Shown here piece after piece: positions 1 through 9,372 of a stretch of DNA of 64,000 nt. Position 1 is the first letter of the stretch. Each line of letters starts with the position of its first letter. The stretch is from Mycobacterium attenuatum. GTDB lineage: Bacteria > Actinomycetota > Actinomycetes > Mycobacteriales > Mycobacteriaceae. The notes under the pieces are model-generated. The model was given only the letters and a program-made list of their open reading frames with translations. It searched no databases and was not told the DNA's origin. The stretch covers positions 39,199 through 103,198 of the forward strand of contig NZ_UPHT01000049.1 in NCBI RefSeq assembly GCF_900566085.1, read 5' to 3'. The translations under genes and the position numbers were made by a program.

Positions 1-917
1 GCCACAGTGGGAGCAATCCCGAGGTTCAGGCCCATGATCCAGTGGATCACCAGATTGCCGACTTCATAGCCGAAAACGAAGGGCAGAAACACAATAGCGA
101 AAGCCTCGATGCCAACAGTGAGCCACGCGAGCTCTAGATATTGAAGGGCTTCCAGCGCCAAATGCGTATTGCCGATCAGGAGTAGGTATCCGATGAACAA
201 CAAGACTATGGGTGTGTAGAAATCCATCATGAGCGTGAAGATCATAAAGGCCGGTATGCTGAGGACCTCGGTGGCAACGACTTTGATCAAGTCCCACAAG
301 ATCTGCCATATCGGAAACGGCTGGTAGCTGACCGCTTGCGCTACGTCGGCGGCGATGGCTGCGGCCGTACCGGTACCGGGTTTGACGATGACCGGTGCCG
401 GCATCAGGCGTGGCGCCGAGGCCAACGCGGCGGCAGAGGCCGCGTTGTAGACGCTCATGGTGGTTGCGGCCTGAATCCACATCCGCGCATAGTCCGCCTC
501 GTTGAGGGCGATCGGAATAGTATTGATGCCAAAGAAATTCGTCGCCAGCAACACCGTGTGGGCGGCATGATTAGCGGCCAGTTCCGGCAGTGTCGGCATC
601 GCTGCGCGTGCGCTGACGTAGGCGGCGGCCGCCGCCTGATGTGCTGCCGAGGTTGCGGCGCCATCGGTGCTGGCCTGGACCAGCCACGCCACATAGGGCG
701 CATAGGCCGCCACACAGATGTCGGCGCTGGGGCCTTGCCACGCCCCGGTTTGCATCACGCCCATTACCGCGGCGAGTTCATCAGCCACGGCCGCGTATTC
801 GGTGCTCAGCGACGTCCATTGCGCGGCGGCCGAAAGTGCCGAAGCGGGTCCCGGACCAGCGCTGAGCAAGGCCGAATGCACCTCCGGCGGCGAAGCCAGC
901 CACACCGGTGCGCTCAT
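1..917 (-). CDS. PPE family protein, 5' part (runs off window)
   Basis: The reverse strand reads open from an ATG at 917 to position 1 (about 305 residues) with no stop. It begins [19 protein letters not shown] and carries the PPE-family features: Pro-Pro-Glu near residue 10, then GAWQGPSA with the conserved Trp, and Ala-rich helices to about residue 180 (N-terminal PPE helical domain). After residue ~190 the protein turns strongly hydrophobic, with several likely membrane helices around 215-300 (for example [18 protein letters not shown]). PPE proteins are usually type VII secretion substrates that pair with PE proteins. I see no PE gene upstream of the start, so the partner must lie elsewhere. 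The C-terminus is outside the window, so the subfamily cannot be assigned. Confidence 0.88.
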   Translation of the reverse strand, partial: MSAPVWLASPPEVHSALLSAGPGPASALSAAAQWTSLSTEYAAVADELAAVMGVMQTGAWQGPSADICVAAYAPYVAWLVQASTDGAATSAAHQAAAAAYVSARAAMPTLPELAANHAAHTVLLATNFFGINTIPIALNEADYARMWIQAATTMSVYNAASAAALASAPRLMPAPVIVKPGTGTAAAIAADVAQAVSYQPFPIWQILWDLIKVVATEVLSIPAFMIFTLMMDFYTPIVLLFIGYLLLIGNTHLALEALQYLELAWLTVGIEAFAIVFLPFVFGYEVGNLVIHWIMGLNLGIAPTV

Positions 918-1605
918 GCCCAACCTCGAACGGCCAACTGCGGCACGGCATCGGTCACTGCGTCGGCAGCCGAAGTCTCAGCCTTGCACGACATCACAGC
1001 CTAACCTCCACGACGTTGCGGCTACCTGCACTTTCACTCGCGACGGGTGCGTTGCGGGCTTATCACCTACGAGCCCAACATCGTTGGCCACCGCCAAGGT
1101 GCTGGTGGTCCGGTCGGGTGCCTTGTCGGCCGCCGCGCATTCCCGAGATGTGATCGCCGACACGTCAAAAAGATGTCGGTGACACGTGTTTGATGTCCAA
1201 TACCGATCGGTTATTGATCAATGGACACAAGCTATTGACGGCGGTACGACGTGATGTCGCCGGTGCGCCGGGTACTGCCGCCGGTACTACAGAAGTGTCA
1301 GTTTCATTGCAGCGCAACCATTTGATGATGGATGACACGTGGTCCGACATGCCTGGCCGGGGGTTGAGCGCGTTGCGCCGCGCCGCGCGCCGAAACCGCG
1401 CCCGCGGGGTCCGCACCGATAACGCGAACCTTCGTACCAGCGCTCACGGGGCGCTCATGGGGTTGGTACAGATTATCGACGGGCGCAGTTGCCTAAACGG
1501 CCTCACCTGGCGCCGACGGTTATCCCGCGGTCAGGGCGCACCGCGATGCAGCCATATCTCGCCGCGGCCGAACAGCCGGGCGCTGATCTTGTTGGATGGC
1601 GATGG
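918..1605. other. Intergenic region between the PPE and rpmB genes
   Basis: About 690 bases between the start of the PPE gene and the stop of rpmB. Several open frames exist on both strands but none has recognisable protein features. The stretch 1170-1330 is less GC-rich than its flanks. It presumably holds the PPE promoter. I could not identify a PE gene, an RNA gene or a clear terminator. Confidence 0.4.
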
Positions 1606-1800
1606 TCAGCCGCGGCTGACCTTGCCCGCCTTGATGCAGGAGGTGCAGACGTTGACGCGCTTTTTGTTGCCCCCAGGACGGCTGACGGCGCGCACGGTCT
1701 GGACGTTGGGGTCCCACCGGCGGCTGGTGCGGCGGTGGGAGTGGGACACCGACTTGCCGAAGCCGGGGCCTTTCCCGCAGATATCGCACACAGCGGCCAT
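1606..1800 (-). CDS. rpmB: 50S ribosomal protein L28, zinc-binding (C+) form
   Basis: A 64-residue protein whose segment [20 protein letters not shown] is the L28 signature, so it is a component of the large ribosomal subunit. Two CxxC pairs (Cys5/Cys8 and Cys52/Cys55) form a zinc ribbon, marking the C+ version. Mycobacteria also carry cysteine-free L28 paralogues that are induced under zinc limitation. It is transcribed divergently from the DAK/DegV gene, a neighbourhood conserved in actinobacteria. The start at 1800 gives the family's usual N-terminus, [10 protein letters not shown]. Confidence 0.93.
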   Translation of the reverse strand: MAAVCDICGKGPGFGKSVSHSHRRTSRRWDPNVQTVRAVSRPGGNKKRVNVCTSCIKAGKVSRG

Positions 1801-2069
1801 TGTTCAAACTCCTCAAGTCGGTTGCTGGGGTCCGACGACCCGGGCGGAACGGCCCGGGTGGACCAGGCCGTCCCAGGATAGCCGGGGTCGTCGGCGAGCG
1901 CCAAAACGCCATGCGCCGTGACCAGTACTGTCACTCCCGCTGGCTAGGCTCGATGCAGCTTTGTCGGGCCCGGCTTGGCGGCCCGCGCCGAACAGCCGCC
2001 GCAGACTGTCCACACTGTCGCCGGGCTACGCTGGCGCCCACCGGGAGCCGCGCAGAGGAGGTGGGTGAG

Positions 2070-3761
2070 GTGGGCACGTCTAGTGGTCTGCTGGACGCAT
2101 CGGCCCTGCGAGATTGGGCGCACACCGTCGTCAGCGACCTGATCACCCACATCGACGAAATCAACCGGCTGAACGTGTTCCCGGTCGCCGATTCTGACAC
2201 CGGTGCGAACATGCTATTCACCATGCGGGCGGCGCTGGCCGAGGTAGATGCGGTAGCCGCGGCCGGTAACGGCGGCGGCGCGGCGAGCGTGGCCCGGGTG
2301 GCTGCGGCCCTGTCGTCCGGCGCACACAATGGGGCACGCGGGAATTCCGGGGTGATCGTCTCGCAGATTCTGCGCGGCATCGCCGACGTCACCGCCGGTG
2401 CGGCAGCCGGCGGCGCATTGCCGGCCATCGATACCGTCCTGCTCGCTGCGGCGTTGTGGCGCGGTGTCGAGCTGGTCATCGCCTCGATGGGCGGTGCGGA
2501 AGTCCCGGGGACCATCGTCTCGGTGCTGCGGGCCGCCGCGGCCGCCGTCGAGCAGTGCGCCGACACTGGCGAAACCTTGGCCCAGGCCATCACCGCCGCC
2601 GGTGACGCCGCCGTGGTAGCACTGGAAAAAACGCCCGAGCAGCTCGCCGTGCTCGCTGATGCGGGTGTGGTGGATGCCGGCGGGCGCGGCCTGGTGGTCA
2701 TGCTGGACGCGTTGCGGTCGACGCTGACCGGGCACACACCGGCTCGCTCGGTCTACGAGCCGGCGCCGCGGGGACCGCTCGCCGAGGCGCCTGTCGCCCG
2801 GCCCGCGCCGCAGTTCGAGGTGATGTACCTGTTGACGGGCTGTGCGGCCGCGGCGGCGGACACACTGCGCCAGCGGCTGGCGGAGCTGGGAGATTCGGTG
2901 GCCATCGCGGCTGCCCCGTCGCACAGTTATTCGGTGCACGTCCACACCGACGACGCGGGCGCCGCCGTGGAAGCCGGACTGGCGGTCGGGCAGCTGAGCA
3001 GGATCGTCATCTCGGCGCTGAGCTCCGGCGCCAACGGGCTGCCGGCGGGCAGCTGGACACGCGAACGCGCCGTATTGGCCGTCGTCGACGGCGACGGCGC
3101 CGCTGAGCTGTTCGCCGGAGAAGGGGCCTGCGTGCTGCGCCCCGGCCCGGATGCCTCCAGTCCGGGTTCGGCGCCGGCAGCCGATATCAGCGCCCATCAG
3201 TTGGTGCGGGCCGTGGTGGACACCGGTGCCGCCCAGGTGATGGTGCTGCCCAACGGCTACGTCGCCGTCGAGGAGCTGGTGGCGGGCTGTACCGCGGCCC
3301 TGGGATGGGGTGTTGACGTGGTTCCGGTCCCTACCGGGTCGATGGTCCAGGGGCTGGCGGCACTGGCCGTGCACGACCCGGCCAGCCAGGCCGTCGACGA
3401 CGGCTACACCATGGCCCGGGCCGCCGGGGCTGCCCGGCGCGGGTCGGTGCGTACGGCCACCGAGCGGGCGTTGACGTGGGCGGGCACCTGTGAGCCGGGC
3501 GACGGGCTGGGTATCGCCGGCGACGAGGTGCTGATCGTTGCCCGCGACGTCGCTGCCGCGGCGATCGGGCTGCTCGATCTGTTGATGGCCTCGGGGGGCG
3601 ATCTGGTGACGGTGCTGGTGGGCGCCGCCGTCGACGACGAGGATGCTGCGGTCCTGAGCGACCTGCTGGAAAGGCACATGCACGACCGTCATCCGGGCAC
3701 CGAGTTGGTGACCTACCGAACCGGTCATCGCGGTGACGAGCTGCTGATCGGGGTCGAGTAG
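2070..3761 (+). CDS. DAK phosphatase/DegV-type fatty-acid-kinase-like protein (Rv2974c/Rv2975c type)
   Basis: A 563-residue protein starting at GTG 2070, chosen because AGAGGAG lies nine bases upstream; GTG 2061 in the same frame is the alternative. The N-terminal ~200 residues are DhaL-like (ADSDTGANM near residue 40 for metal/ATP binding, NGARGNSGVI near 87). The rest matches the YloV/DegV-like C-terminal domains. Relatives are nucleotide-binding kinases that act with fatty-acid-binding DegV proteins, but the substrate here is unknown. The gene ends two bases before recG and probably forms an operon with it. In M. tuberculosis the equivalent is annotated as two genes (Rv2975c and Rv2974c); here one uninterrupted frame covers both. 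Confidence 0.87.
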   Translation: MGTSSGLLDASALRDWAHTVVSDLITHIDEINRLNVFPVADSDTGANMLFTMRAALAEVDAVAAAGNGGGAASVARVAAALSSGAHNGARGNSGVIVSQILRGIADVTAGAAAGGALPAIDTVLLAAALWRGVELVIASMGGAEVPGTIVSVLRAAAAAVEQCADTGETLAQAITAAGDAAVVALEKTPEQLAVLADAGVVDAGGRGLVVMLDALRSTLTGHTPARSVYEPAPRGPLAEAPVARPAPQFEVMYLLTGCAAAAADTLRQRLAELGDSVAIAAAPSHSYSVHVHTDDAGAAVEAGLAVGQLSRIVISALSSGANGLPAGSWTRERAVLAVVDGDGAAELFAGEGACVLRPGPDASSPGSAPAADISAHQLVRAVVDTGAAQVMVLPNGYVAVEELVAGCTAALGWGVDVVPVPTGSMVQGLAALAVHDPASQAVDDGYTMARAAGAARRGSVRTATERALTWAGTCEPGDGLGIAGDEVLIVARDVAAAAIGLLDLLMASGGDLVTVLVGAAVDDEDAAVLSDLLERHMHDRHPGTELVTYRTGHRGDELLIGVE

Positions 3762-3763
3762 CC

Positions 3764-5983
3764 GTGGTGTCACTGAGCGACCGGCTGGTCTTCGTTCTGG
3801 GCGCATCGTCGGCAAAGCCGCTCGAGGAGGAGTTCGGCATCAGGACCGTCGATGACCTGTTGCGTCATTACCCGCGCAGCTATGTCGAAAGCGGCGCCCG
3901 GCGCGGCGCCGGTGACGAGCGCCCCGAAGCGGGTGAACACATCACGATCGTCGACGTCATCACCGAAACCGAGACGTTTCCCATGAGGAAGACACCGAAG
4001 CGCCAATGCCTGCGCATCACCCTCGGCGCCGGCCGCAACAAGGTAACCGCCACGTTCTTCAACGCGGACTACATCAAGAAGGACCTGACCAAGAACACGA
4101 AGGTGATGCTGTCCGGGGAAGTCGGGTTCTTCAAGGGCGTCATGCAGCTCACACACCCGGCGTTCCTGGTCTTGGAGTCGCCGGATGGGAAGAACCGCGG
4201 CACCAGGTCACTGAAAAGCATCGCCGACGCCTCCAAGGCGATCAGCGGTGAGGTGGCTATGGAGGAGTTCGAGCGTCGCTTCTTCCCGATCTATCCGGCC
4301 AGCACGAAGGTGCAGAGCTGGGACATTTTCAAATGTGTCCGCCAGGTGCTGGAAGTCCTGGATCCAGTCGATGATCCGCTGCCCCCCGAGGTGCGCACCG
4401 AGCACGGGCTGGTCTGCGAAGACGAGGCGTTGCGGGCCATTCACCTTGCCGAGGACGAGGCCGACCGGCGGCGCGCCCGGGAACGGCTGACCTTCGACGA
4501 AGCCGTCGGCCTGCAGTGGGCGCTGGTCGCGCGCCGGCACGGTGAGCTGTCGGCGTCCGGGCCCCCGGCACCGCCCCGGTGTGACGGGTTGGCGGCTGAA
4601 TTGCTCGGCCGGCTGCCTTTCGACCTGACCGCAGGTCAGCGTGAGGTGCTCGCGATGCTGTTCGACGAGATCTCGGCGACGCGCCCGATGAACCGCTTGC
4701 TGCAGGGTGAGGTCGGTTCGGGCAAGACGATCGTCGCGGTGCTGGCGATGCTGCAGATGGTCGACGCCGGCTATCAGTGTGCACTGCTGGCCCCCACCGA
4801 AGTGCTTGCCGCACAACATCTTACGTCGATCTGCGATATCCTGGGACCGCTGGCGATGGGCGGCCAGCTGGGCGGGGCCGATAATGCTACCCAGGTGGCG
4901 TTGCTGACCGGCTCGATGACCGCGGGGCAGAAGAAGGACGTTCGGGCTGCGGTTGCCGGTGGCGAGGTCGGCATCGTCGTCGGCACCCACGCCCTGTTGC
5001 AGGATGCGGTGGAGTTCTACAACCTGGGCATGGTGGTGGTAGACGAGCAACACCGGTTCGGTGTCGAGCAGCGAGATCAATTGCGCGGCAAGGCGCGCGC
5101 CGGAATCACGCCGCATCTGCTGGTGATGACTGCCACGCCGATACCGCGCACCGTCGCACTCACGGTCTATGGCGACCTGGAAACCGCCACGCTGCGCGAA
5201 CTTCCGCGCGGGCGCCAGCCGATCACCACCAACGTCATTTTCGTCAAGGACAAACCCGCCTGGCTCGATCGTGCCTGGCAACGCATCATCGAGGAGGTCG
5301 CGGCCGGCCGCCAGGCGTATGTGGTGGCGCCCCGCATCGACGAGAGCGACGAGTCCAACAAAGAGCCCGTCGGCACCAAGCCCGCAGAGACAGCCGAGGG
5401 TCTGTACGCGCGGTTGGGTTCTCGGGAGCTGGCCAAGCTGCGGTTGGGGCTCATGCATGGGCGGTTGTCCGCCGACGAGAAGGACGCCGCGATGGCGGCC
5501 TTTCGGGCCGGCCGCATCGATGTGCTGGTGTGCACCACCGTCATCGAAGTGGGGGTGGACGTCCCCAACGCCACTGTGATGCTGGTGATGGACGCCGACC
5601 GGTTCGGCATCAGCCAGCTACACCAGCTGCGCGGCCGGATCGGTCGTGGCGCACATCCGAGTCTGTGTCTGCTGGCCAGCTGGGCGCCGCCGGCATCACC
5701 GGCCGGTGAGCGGTTGCGCGCGGTCGCCAAAACCATGGACGGATTCGCCCTGGCCGACCTCGACCTCAAGGAGCGCAAGGAAGGAGACGTGCTGGGCCGC
5801 AATCAGTCCGGTAAGGCGATCACTCTGCGGCTGCTGTCGCTGGCCGAGCACCGCGAGTACATCGAGGCTGCCCGGGACTTCTGTGTCCGCGCATATCAGG
5901 ATGCCGGCAAGCACCCGGGATTGGCGCTGCTGGCGGCGCGCTTTACCGACACCGACCGCATCGAATACCTGGACAAGTCGTGA
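3764..5983 (+). CDS. recG: ATP-dependent DNA helicase RecG
   Basis: 739 residues, close to the 737 of M. tuberculosis RecG and colinear with it. It has an N-terminal wedge/OB domain (about residues 60-170), Walker A GEVGSGKT near residue 315, the Walker B box VVVDEQHRFG near 425 (family DEQH), and helicase motif VI QLRGRIGRG near 620, ending DRIEYLDKS. RecG unwinds and regresses stalled replication forks and Holliday junctions. The GTG at 3764 was chosen because it aligns with the family start (M-x-SLSDRL) and sits two bases after the upstream stop. The stop codon overlaps the next gene's GTG by four bases, so translation is probably coupled. Confidence 0.97.
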   Translation: MVSLSDRLVFVLGASSAKPLEEEFGIRTVDDLLRHYPRSYVESGARRGAGDERPEAGEHITIVDVITETETFPMRKTPKRQCLRITLGAGRNKVTATFFNADYIKKDLTKNTKVMLSGEVGFFKGVMQLTHPAFLVLESPDGKNRGTRSLKSIADASKAISGEVAMEEFERRFFPIYPASTKVQSWDIFKCVRQVLEVLDPVDDPLPPEVRTEHGLVCEDEALRAIHLAEDEADRRRARERLTFDEAVGLQWALVARRHGELSASGPPAPPRCDGLAAELLGRLPFDLTAGQREVLAMLFDEISATRPMNRLLQGEVGSGKTIVAVLAMLQMVDAGYQCALLAPTEVLAAQHLTSICDILGPLAMGGQLGGADNATQVALLTGSMTAGQKKDVRAAVAGGEVGIVVGTHALLQDAVEFYNLGMVVVDEQHRFGVEQRDQLRGKARAGITPHLLVMTATPIPRTVALTVYGDLETATLRELPRGRQPITTNVIFVKDKPAWLDRAWQRIIEEVAAGRQAYVVAPRIDESDESNKEPVGTKPAETAEGLYARLGSRELAKLRLGLMHGRLSADEKDAAMAAFRAGRIDVLVCTTVIEVGVDVPNATVMLVMDADRFGISQLHQLRGRIGRGAHPSLCLLASWAPPASPAGERLRAVAKTMDGFALADLDLKERKEGDVLGRNQSGKAITLRLLSLAEHREYIEAARDFCVRAYQDAGKHPGLALLAARFTDTDRIEYLDKS

Positions 5984-6693
5984 ACCGCAAGACGCTTGCG
6001 ATGCTGGCGGCGGTTGCGGTGCTGGCCCTGGTGGTCGCCTATCAGACGCTGGGCTCATCGGCGGCCAGGCACGCTGAGCAGTTCGCCGCGCGGGCCGATG
6101 TCCCGACGGTGCAACCCGGTGCCGATGTGCTCGCGGGTGTGGCTGTGCTGCCGCAGCGCACCCACCGTTACGACTATCGCAGGGCGGCCTTCGGCGACGC
6201 CTGGGACGACAACAACGACGCGCCCGGTGGGCACAACGGCTGTGACACCCGCGACGACATCCTCAACCGCGACCTCGTCGACAAGACGTATGTGCCGACC
6301 AAGCGGTGCCCGAATGCCGTGGCAACCGGCACCTTGCACGACCCCTACACCAACACCACCATCGCCTTCCAGCGCGGCGCCAAGGTCGGCGAATCGGTGC
6401 AGATCGATCACCTCGTTCCGCTGTCCTACGCCTGGGACATGGGCGCCTACGGCTGGCCGGCTCCGGAGCGGCTGCGGTTCGCCAACGATCCGGCCAACTT
6501 GCTGGCCGTGCAGGGACAAGCAAATCAGGACAAAGGGGATTCACCGCCGGCGCAGTGGATGCCGCCCAACGCCGCCTTCGCCTGCCAGTACGCCATACAG
6601 TTCATCGCCGTGCTGCGCGGCTACTCGTTGCCGGTAGATGAGGCGTCGGCCGGTGTACTGCGCAACGCCGCGGCCACCTGCCCGAGCGGCTGA
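5980..6693 (+). CDS. Secreted or membrane-anchored HNH-family nuclease-like protein (Rv2972c type)
   Basis: 237 residues starting with GTG that overlaps the recG stop (GTGA). Residues 1-25 form a hydrophobic signal peptide or anchor (KTLAMLAAVAVLALVVAYQT), so the domain faces outside the cytoplasm. The body has the GmrSD/DUF1524-like HNH pattern: DHLVPLSYAW near residue 142, NLLAV near 172, and NQDKGDS near 181, plus a conserved GCDTRDDIL segment. Conserved His and Asn residues suggest a metal-dependent nuclease. The target is unknown, and an extracytoplasmic nuclease next to recG is a conserved but unexplained mycobacterial arrangement. Several cysteines could form disulfides. Confidence 0.82.
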   Translation: MNRKTLAMLAAVAVLALVVAYQTLGSSAARHAEQFAARADVPTVQPGADVLAGVAVLPQRTHRYDYRRAAFGDAWDDNNDAPGGHNGCDTRDDILNRDLVDKTYVPTKRCPNAVATGTLHDPYTNTTIAFQRGAKVGESVQIDHLVPLSYAWDMGAYGWPAPERLRFANDPANLLAVQGQANQDKGDSPPAQWMPPNAAFACQYAIQFIAVLRGYSLPVDEASAGVLRNAAATCPSG

Positions 6694-6783
6694 CCCCGGC
6701 CTGGGCGGCCCGCCGACTGTGCATTGGGCGACGCGACACGCCGCGGGAGCGTCGCGGCGATTCACAATAGGCGCAGCAACGAA

Positions 6784-7629
6784 TTACGCGCCGTCGTAGG
6801 TCAGCGGGTCCTCGCGAACGCGGGTGCCGTCATTGAGCCCGTTGAGCGCATCCATATGCTCGGCGGCCAACTCGAAATCGAATACGTCCAGGTTGCCGGC
6901 GATGTGCTCGGGCTCAGACGAGCGGAAGACGACCGCATTACCCAGTTGCAGGTTCCAGCGCAGCAGTACCTGTGCGGGCGTCTTGCCGTATTCACCGGCA
7001 ATCGACGTCACGGTCGGGTTGTCCATCAGCCGGCCGAGAACCAGTGGAGTGTAGGACTGGGTGACGACATTGTGCTGCGCGTTCGCTTTGCGCAGCTCGG
7101 CCTGGTTGAGCAGGGGGTGCAGCTCGATCTGGTTGACCGCGGGTGTGACGAACGTGAGGTCGATGACGTTGGACAGGTGTTCGTCGGTGAAGTTGGACAC
7201 CCCGATCGAGCGGGCATGGCCTTCGCCGCGGGACTGGATCAAGCCGCCGAACGCGTCCACGTACTTACCCACCGCCGGCGCGGGCCAGTGAATCAGGTAC
7301 AGGTCGACGTAGTCCAAGCCGAGTCGCTCCAGGCTGGCGGTGCAGGCCTCCTGCGCCTTGGAGAACCCGTGGTCGGCGGTGGCCAGCTTGGTGGTGACGA
7401 ACAACTCCGCGCGCGGAATACCGCAAGCCGCGATCGCACGGCCCACGGCGGCCTCGTTGCCGTATACCGCAGCAGTGTCGATGAGCCGGCAGCCAAGCTC
7501 TAACGCCGTTGACACCGCGCGTTCGGTTTCATCCTCGGACAACTCTGCGACGCCGAGGCCGAGAACCGGCATCGTGTTCTCGTCGTTAAGGGTTATTGAG
7601 GGAATCATGGCGCCCGACTCGCCGGTCAA
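6784..7629 (-). CDS. Aldo/keto reductase (Rv2971 type)
   Basis: 281 residues, matching the mycobacterial Rv2971 AKR throughout. The AKR catalytic tetrad is visible: Asp51, Tyr56, Lys81 (VTTK) and His114 (YLIHWPAP). The NADPH-binding C-terminal part follows ([16 protein letters not shown], ending [12 protein letters not shown]). It should be a cytosolic NADPH-dependent reductase of aldehydes or dicarbonyls. TTG at 7629 gives the N-terminus MTGESGA seen in homologues; ATG at 7608 is a possible alternative. A degenerate copy of the same family lies just upstream at 7691-8179. Confidence 0.93.
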   Translation of the reverse strand: MTGESGAMIPSITLNDENTMPVLGLGVAELSEDETERAVSTALELGCRLIDTAAVYGNEAAVGRAIAACGIPRAELFVTTKLATADHGFSKAQEACTASLERLGLDYVDLYLIHWPAPAVGKYVDAFGGLIQSRGEGHARSIGVSNFTDEHLSNVIDLTFVTPAVNQIELHPLLNQAELRKANAQHNVVTQSYTPLVLGRLMDNPTVTSIAGEYGKTPAQVLLRWNLQLGNAVVFRSSEPEHIAGNLDVFDFELAAEHMDALNGLNDGTRVREDPLTYDGA

Positions 7630-7690
7630 CGCATCTCACCTGCCTGTGACATTGAAGGTTCTCGGATCAGGCCCAGCTGGGTTCCGTCAA

Positions 7691-8179
7691 CTAGCGACGA
7701 GATCGACAGCATTGCGGCCCTTGTGCTGAGCCGCTGAGCTCGAAGTCGACCACGTCGAAGTTGCTCACATTCCGTTTGAGGTTCACCGACTTGGGGATCA
7801 CGATATTACCGAGTTGAATATGCCACCTAATCAACGCCTGTCTCGGTATCCGCCCGGGTCGCGCACTCCGGTGTCAAAGACATTCAGCCGCCGCCGGAGT
7901 GCTGGTCGGAGTTCGCCAATGTGGTCACCACGTACAGTTGGTCGCGGGCACGCCGGAATCGGCGACCGCTCGCCCGGTCTCCCGTTGGTAGCGGTAGGCC
8001 GCGGCGGTGTCGATATGCCGGTACCCGGCGCGCGACGCGGCACTAACGCCTGCTCGGTGTCGGCCGATCCGGAAGACTCCGAGTCTGACACGGGTGTCGA
8101 ACGGTATCGAATGCCCATCGTTCAGCGTGAGCACGTGTGGCTGGGGCTTGATAACGGGCTTGACATAGGAGAAACCCAT
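7691..8179 (-). pseudogene. Degenerate second aldo/keto reductase
   Basis: Reading the minus strand from ATG 8179 gives an AKR N-terminus (VLTLNDGHSIPFDTRV, then GYRHIDTAAAYRYQRETGRA with the catalytic Asp-x5-Tyr). The frame then breaks. A second stretch ending at the TAG at 7691 gives an AKR C-terminus ([15 protein letters not shown], then [17 protein letters not shown]). Only about 490 bases remain of a gene that should be about 840, so the middle, with the catalytic Lys and His, is deleted and frames are disrupted. Its first codon overlaps the start codon of lipN on the other strand. This is a decayed paralogue of the intact neighbour. Confidence 0.82.
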
Positions 8180-9296
8180 GACCAAGAGTCTGCCGGGCAC
8201 GCCGGACCTTCAGCCCGAAGCCGCGTGCGTACCGATGCGGTGGACGCGTCGTATCCAAAGCACCGTCACCGGCGCCGGCGTCAAAGTCATTCCGTGGATT
8301 CCGGCCCCGGCCAAGCGGCTTCTCACTCGGGGCCGTTCGGTCGTCATCGACGGAAACACTCTTGATCCCACCCTGCAGCTGATGCTGTCGGGTTTGCGCG
8401 CGGTCGGCATCGACGGACTCGTGATCGACGACGACCCGGCCGCCTCCCGCGCCAACATGCGCGAGTCGCTCCTGGGATTCGGCGGTCCACAGATTCACGT
8501 CGAGGTCGACGAAATCACGTTGCCCGGTCCGGCCGGGGAGATCAGAGCGCGGCACTACCGCCCGCCCGGCGGCGGCGCCGCGCCGCTGCTGGTCTTTTAT
8601 CACGGCGGCGGCTGGGTCATCGGCGACTTGGACACCCACGACGCGGCGTGCCGGTTGACGTGCCGCGATGCCGGCATACCGGTGCTGTCGATCGATTATC
8701 GGCTGGCCCCCGAGCATCACGCCCCGGCCGGCATCGAGGATGCGTTTGCGGCCTTCCGCTGGGCATACGAGCACGCCGGCGAACTGGGCGCCGTCCCGGG
8801 GCGGGTGGCGGTCGGCGGCGACAGTGCCGGCGGCAATCTGGCGGCCGTCGTGTGTCAGCTGGCCCGAGACAGCGGAGGCCCCACGCCCGTGTTGCAGTGG
8901 CTGATCTACCCACGCACCGACTTCACCGCGCAGACCCGCTCGTTGGGCCTGTTCGCCCGTGGTTTCTTGCTGACCAGACGAGACATCGACTGGTTTCAGG
9001 CGCAGTACCTTCGCGGCTCCGGGCTCGACCCCACTGACCCGCGGGTGTCGCCGTTGCGAGCCGAGTCGCTCTCAGGTCTGCCGCCCACGCTGATGGTCGT
9101 TGCCGGCTTCGACCCGCTACGCGACGAAGGCGAGCAATACGCCTCGGCGTTGCGGGCCGCGGGGACCCCGGTGGACTTTCGCTGCGAGGGTTCGCTGACG
9201 CACGGCTTCCTCAATCTGTTTCCGCTCGGCGGCGCCAGCGCCGCGGCGACCAGCGAGCTGATTTCGGCGTTGCGGGCGCACCTGAGCCGGGTCTGA
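8178..9296 (+). CDS. lipN: Esterase/lipase LipN (hormone-sensitive-lipase family)
   Basis: 372 residues of alpha/beta hydrolase, colinear with M. tuberculosis LipN. The HSL oxyanion motif HGGGW is at residues 142-146, the nucleophile box GDSAGG places Ser216, and the Asp (AGFDPLRDEG) and His (LTHGFLNLF) of the triad follow near the C-terminus. It should hydrolyse short-chain esters. The start is ATG 8178, giving MTKSLPG as in homologues, and it overlaps by two bases the start of the decayed AKR on the opposite strand. It is followed after 76 bases by the DsbA-like gene. Confidence 0.95.
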   Translation: MTKSLPGTPDLQPEAACVPMRWTRRIQSTVTGAGVKVIPWIPAPAKRLLTRGRSVVIDGNTLDPTLQLMLSGLRAVGIDGLVIDDDPAASRANMRESLLGFGGPQIHVEVDEITLPGPAGEIRARHYRPPGGGAAPLLVFYHGGGWVIGDLDTHDAACRLTCRDAGIPVLSIDYRLAPEHHAPAGIEDAFAAFRWAYEHAGELGAVPGRVAVGGDSAGGNLAAVVCQLARDSGGPTPVLQWLIYPRTDFTAQTRSLGLFARGFLLTRRDIDWFQAQYLRGSGLDPTDPRVSPLRAESLSGLPPTLMVVAGFDPLRDEGEQYASALRAAGTPVDFRCEGSLTHGFLNLFPLGGASAAATSELISALRAHLSRV

Positions 9297-9372
9297 CCCG
9301 TGTCCGGGCCGCCGCCGGTACTCTAGAGGCGCCAGCAGCGCAGGCTATTCACCAAGTGAGGATCGCAAACCC

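Noticed and set aside
978..1163. Possible small PE-like gene upstream of the PPE gene
   Set aside because: The 61-codon minus-strand frame lacks the Pro-Glu motif and the Ala-rich helices of PE proteins.
1190..1921. A plus-strand frame of 243 codons across rpmB
   Set aside because: It runs antisense through rpmB and its protein has no recognisable features; the rpmB match is strong.
6720..6783. Possible hairpin between the HNH gene and the aldo/keto reductase
   Set aside because: The GCGACGCG/CGTCGCGG matches are short and imperfect, not enough to call a terminator.
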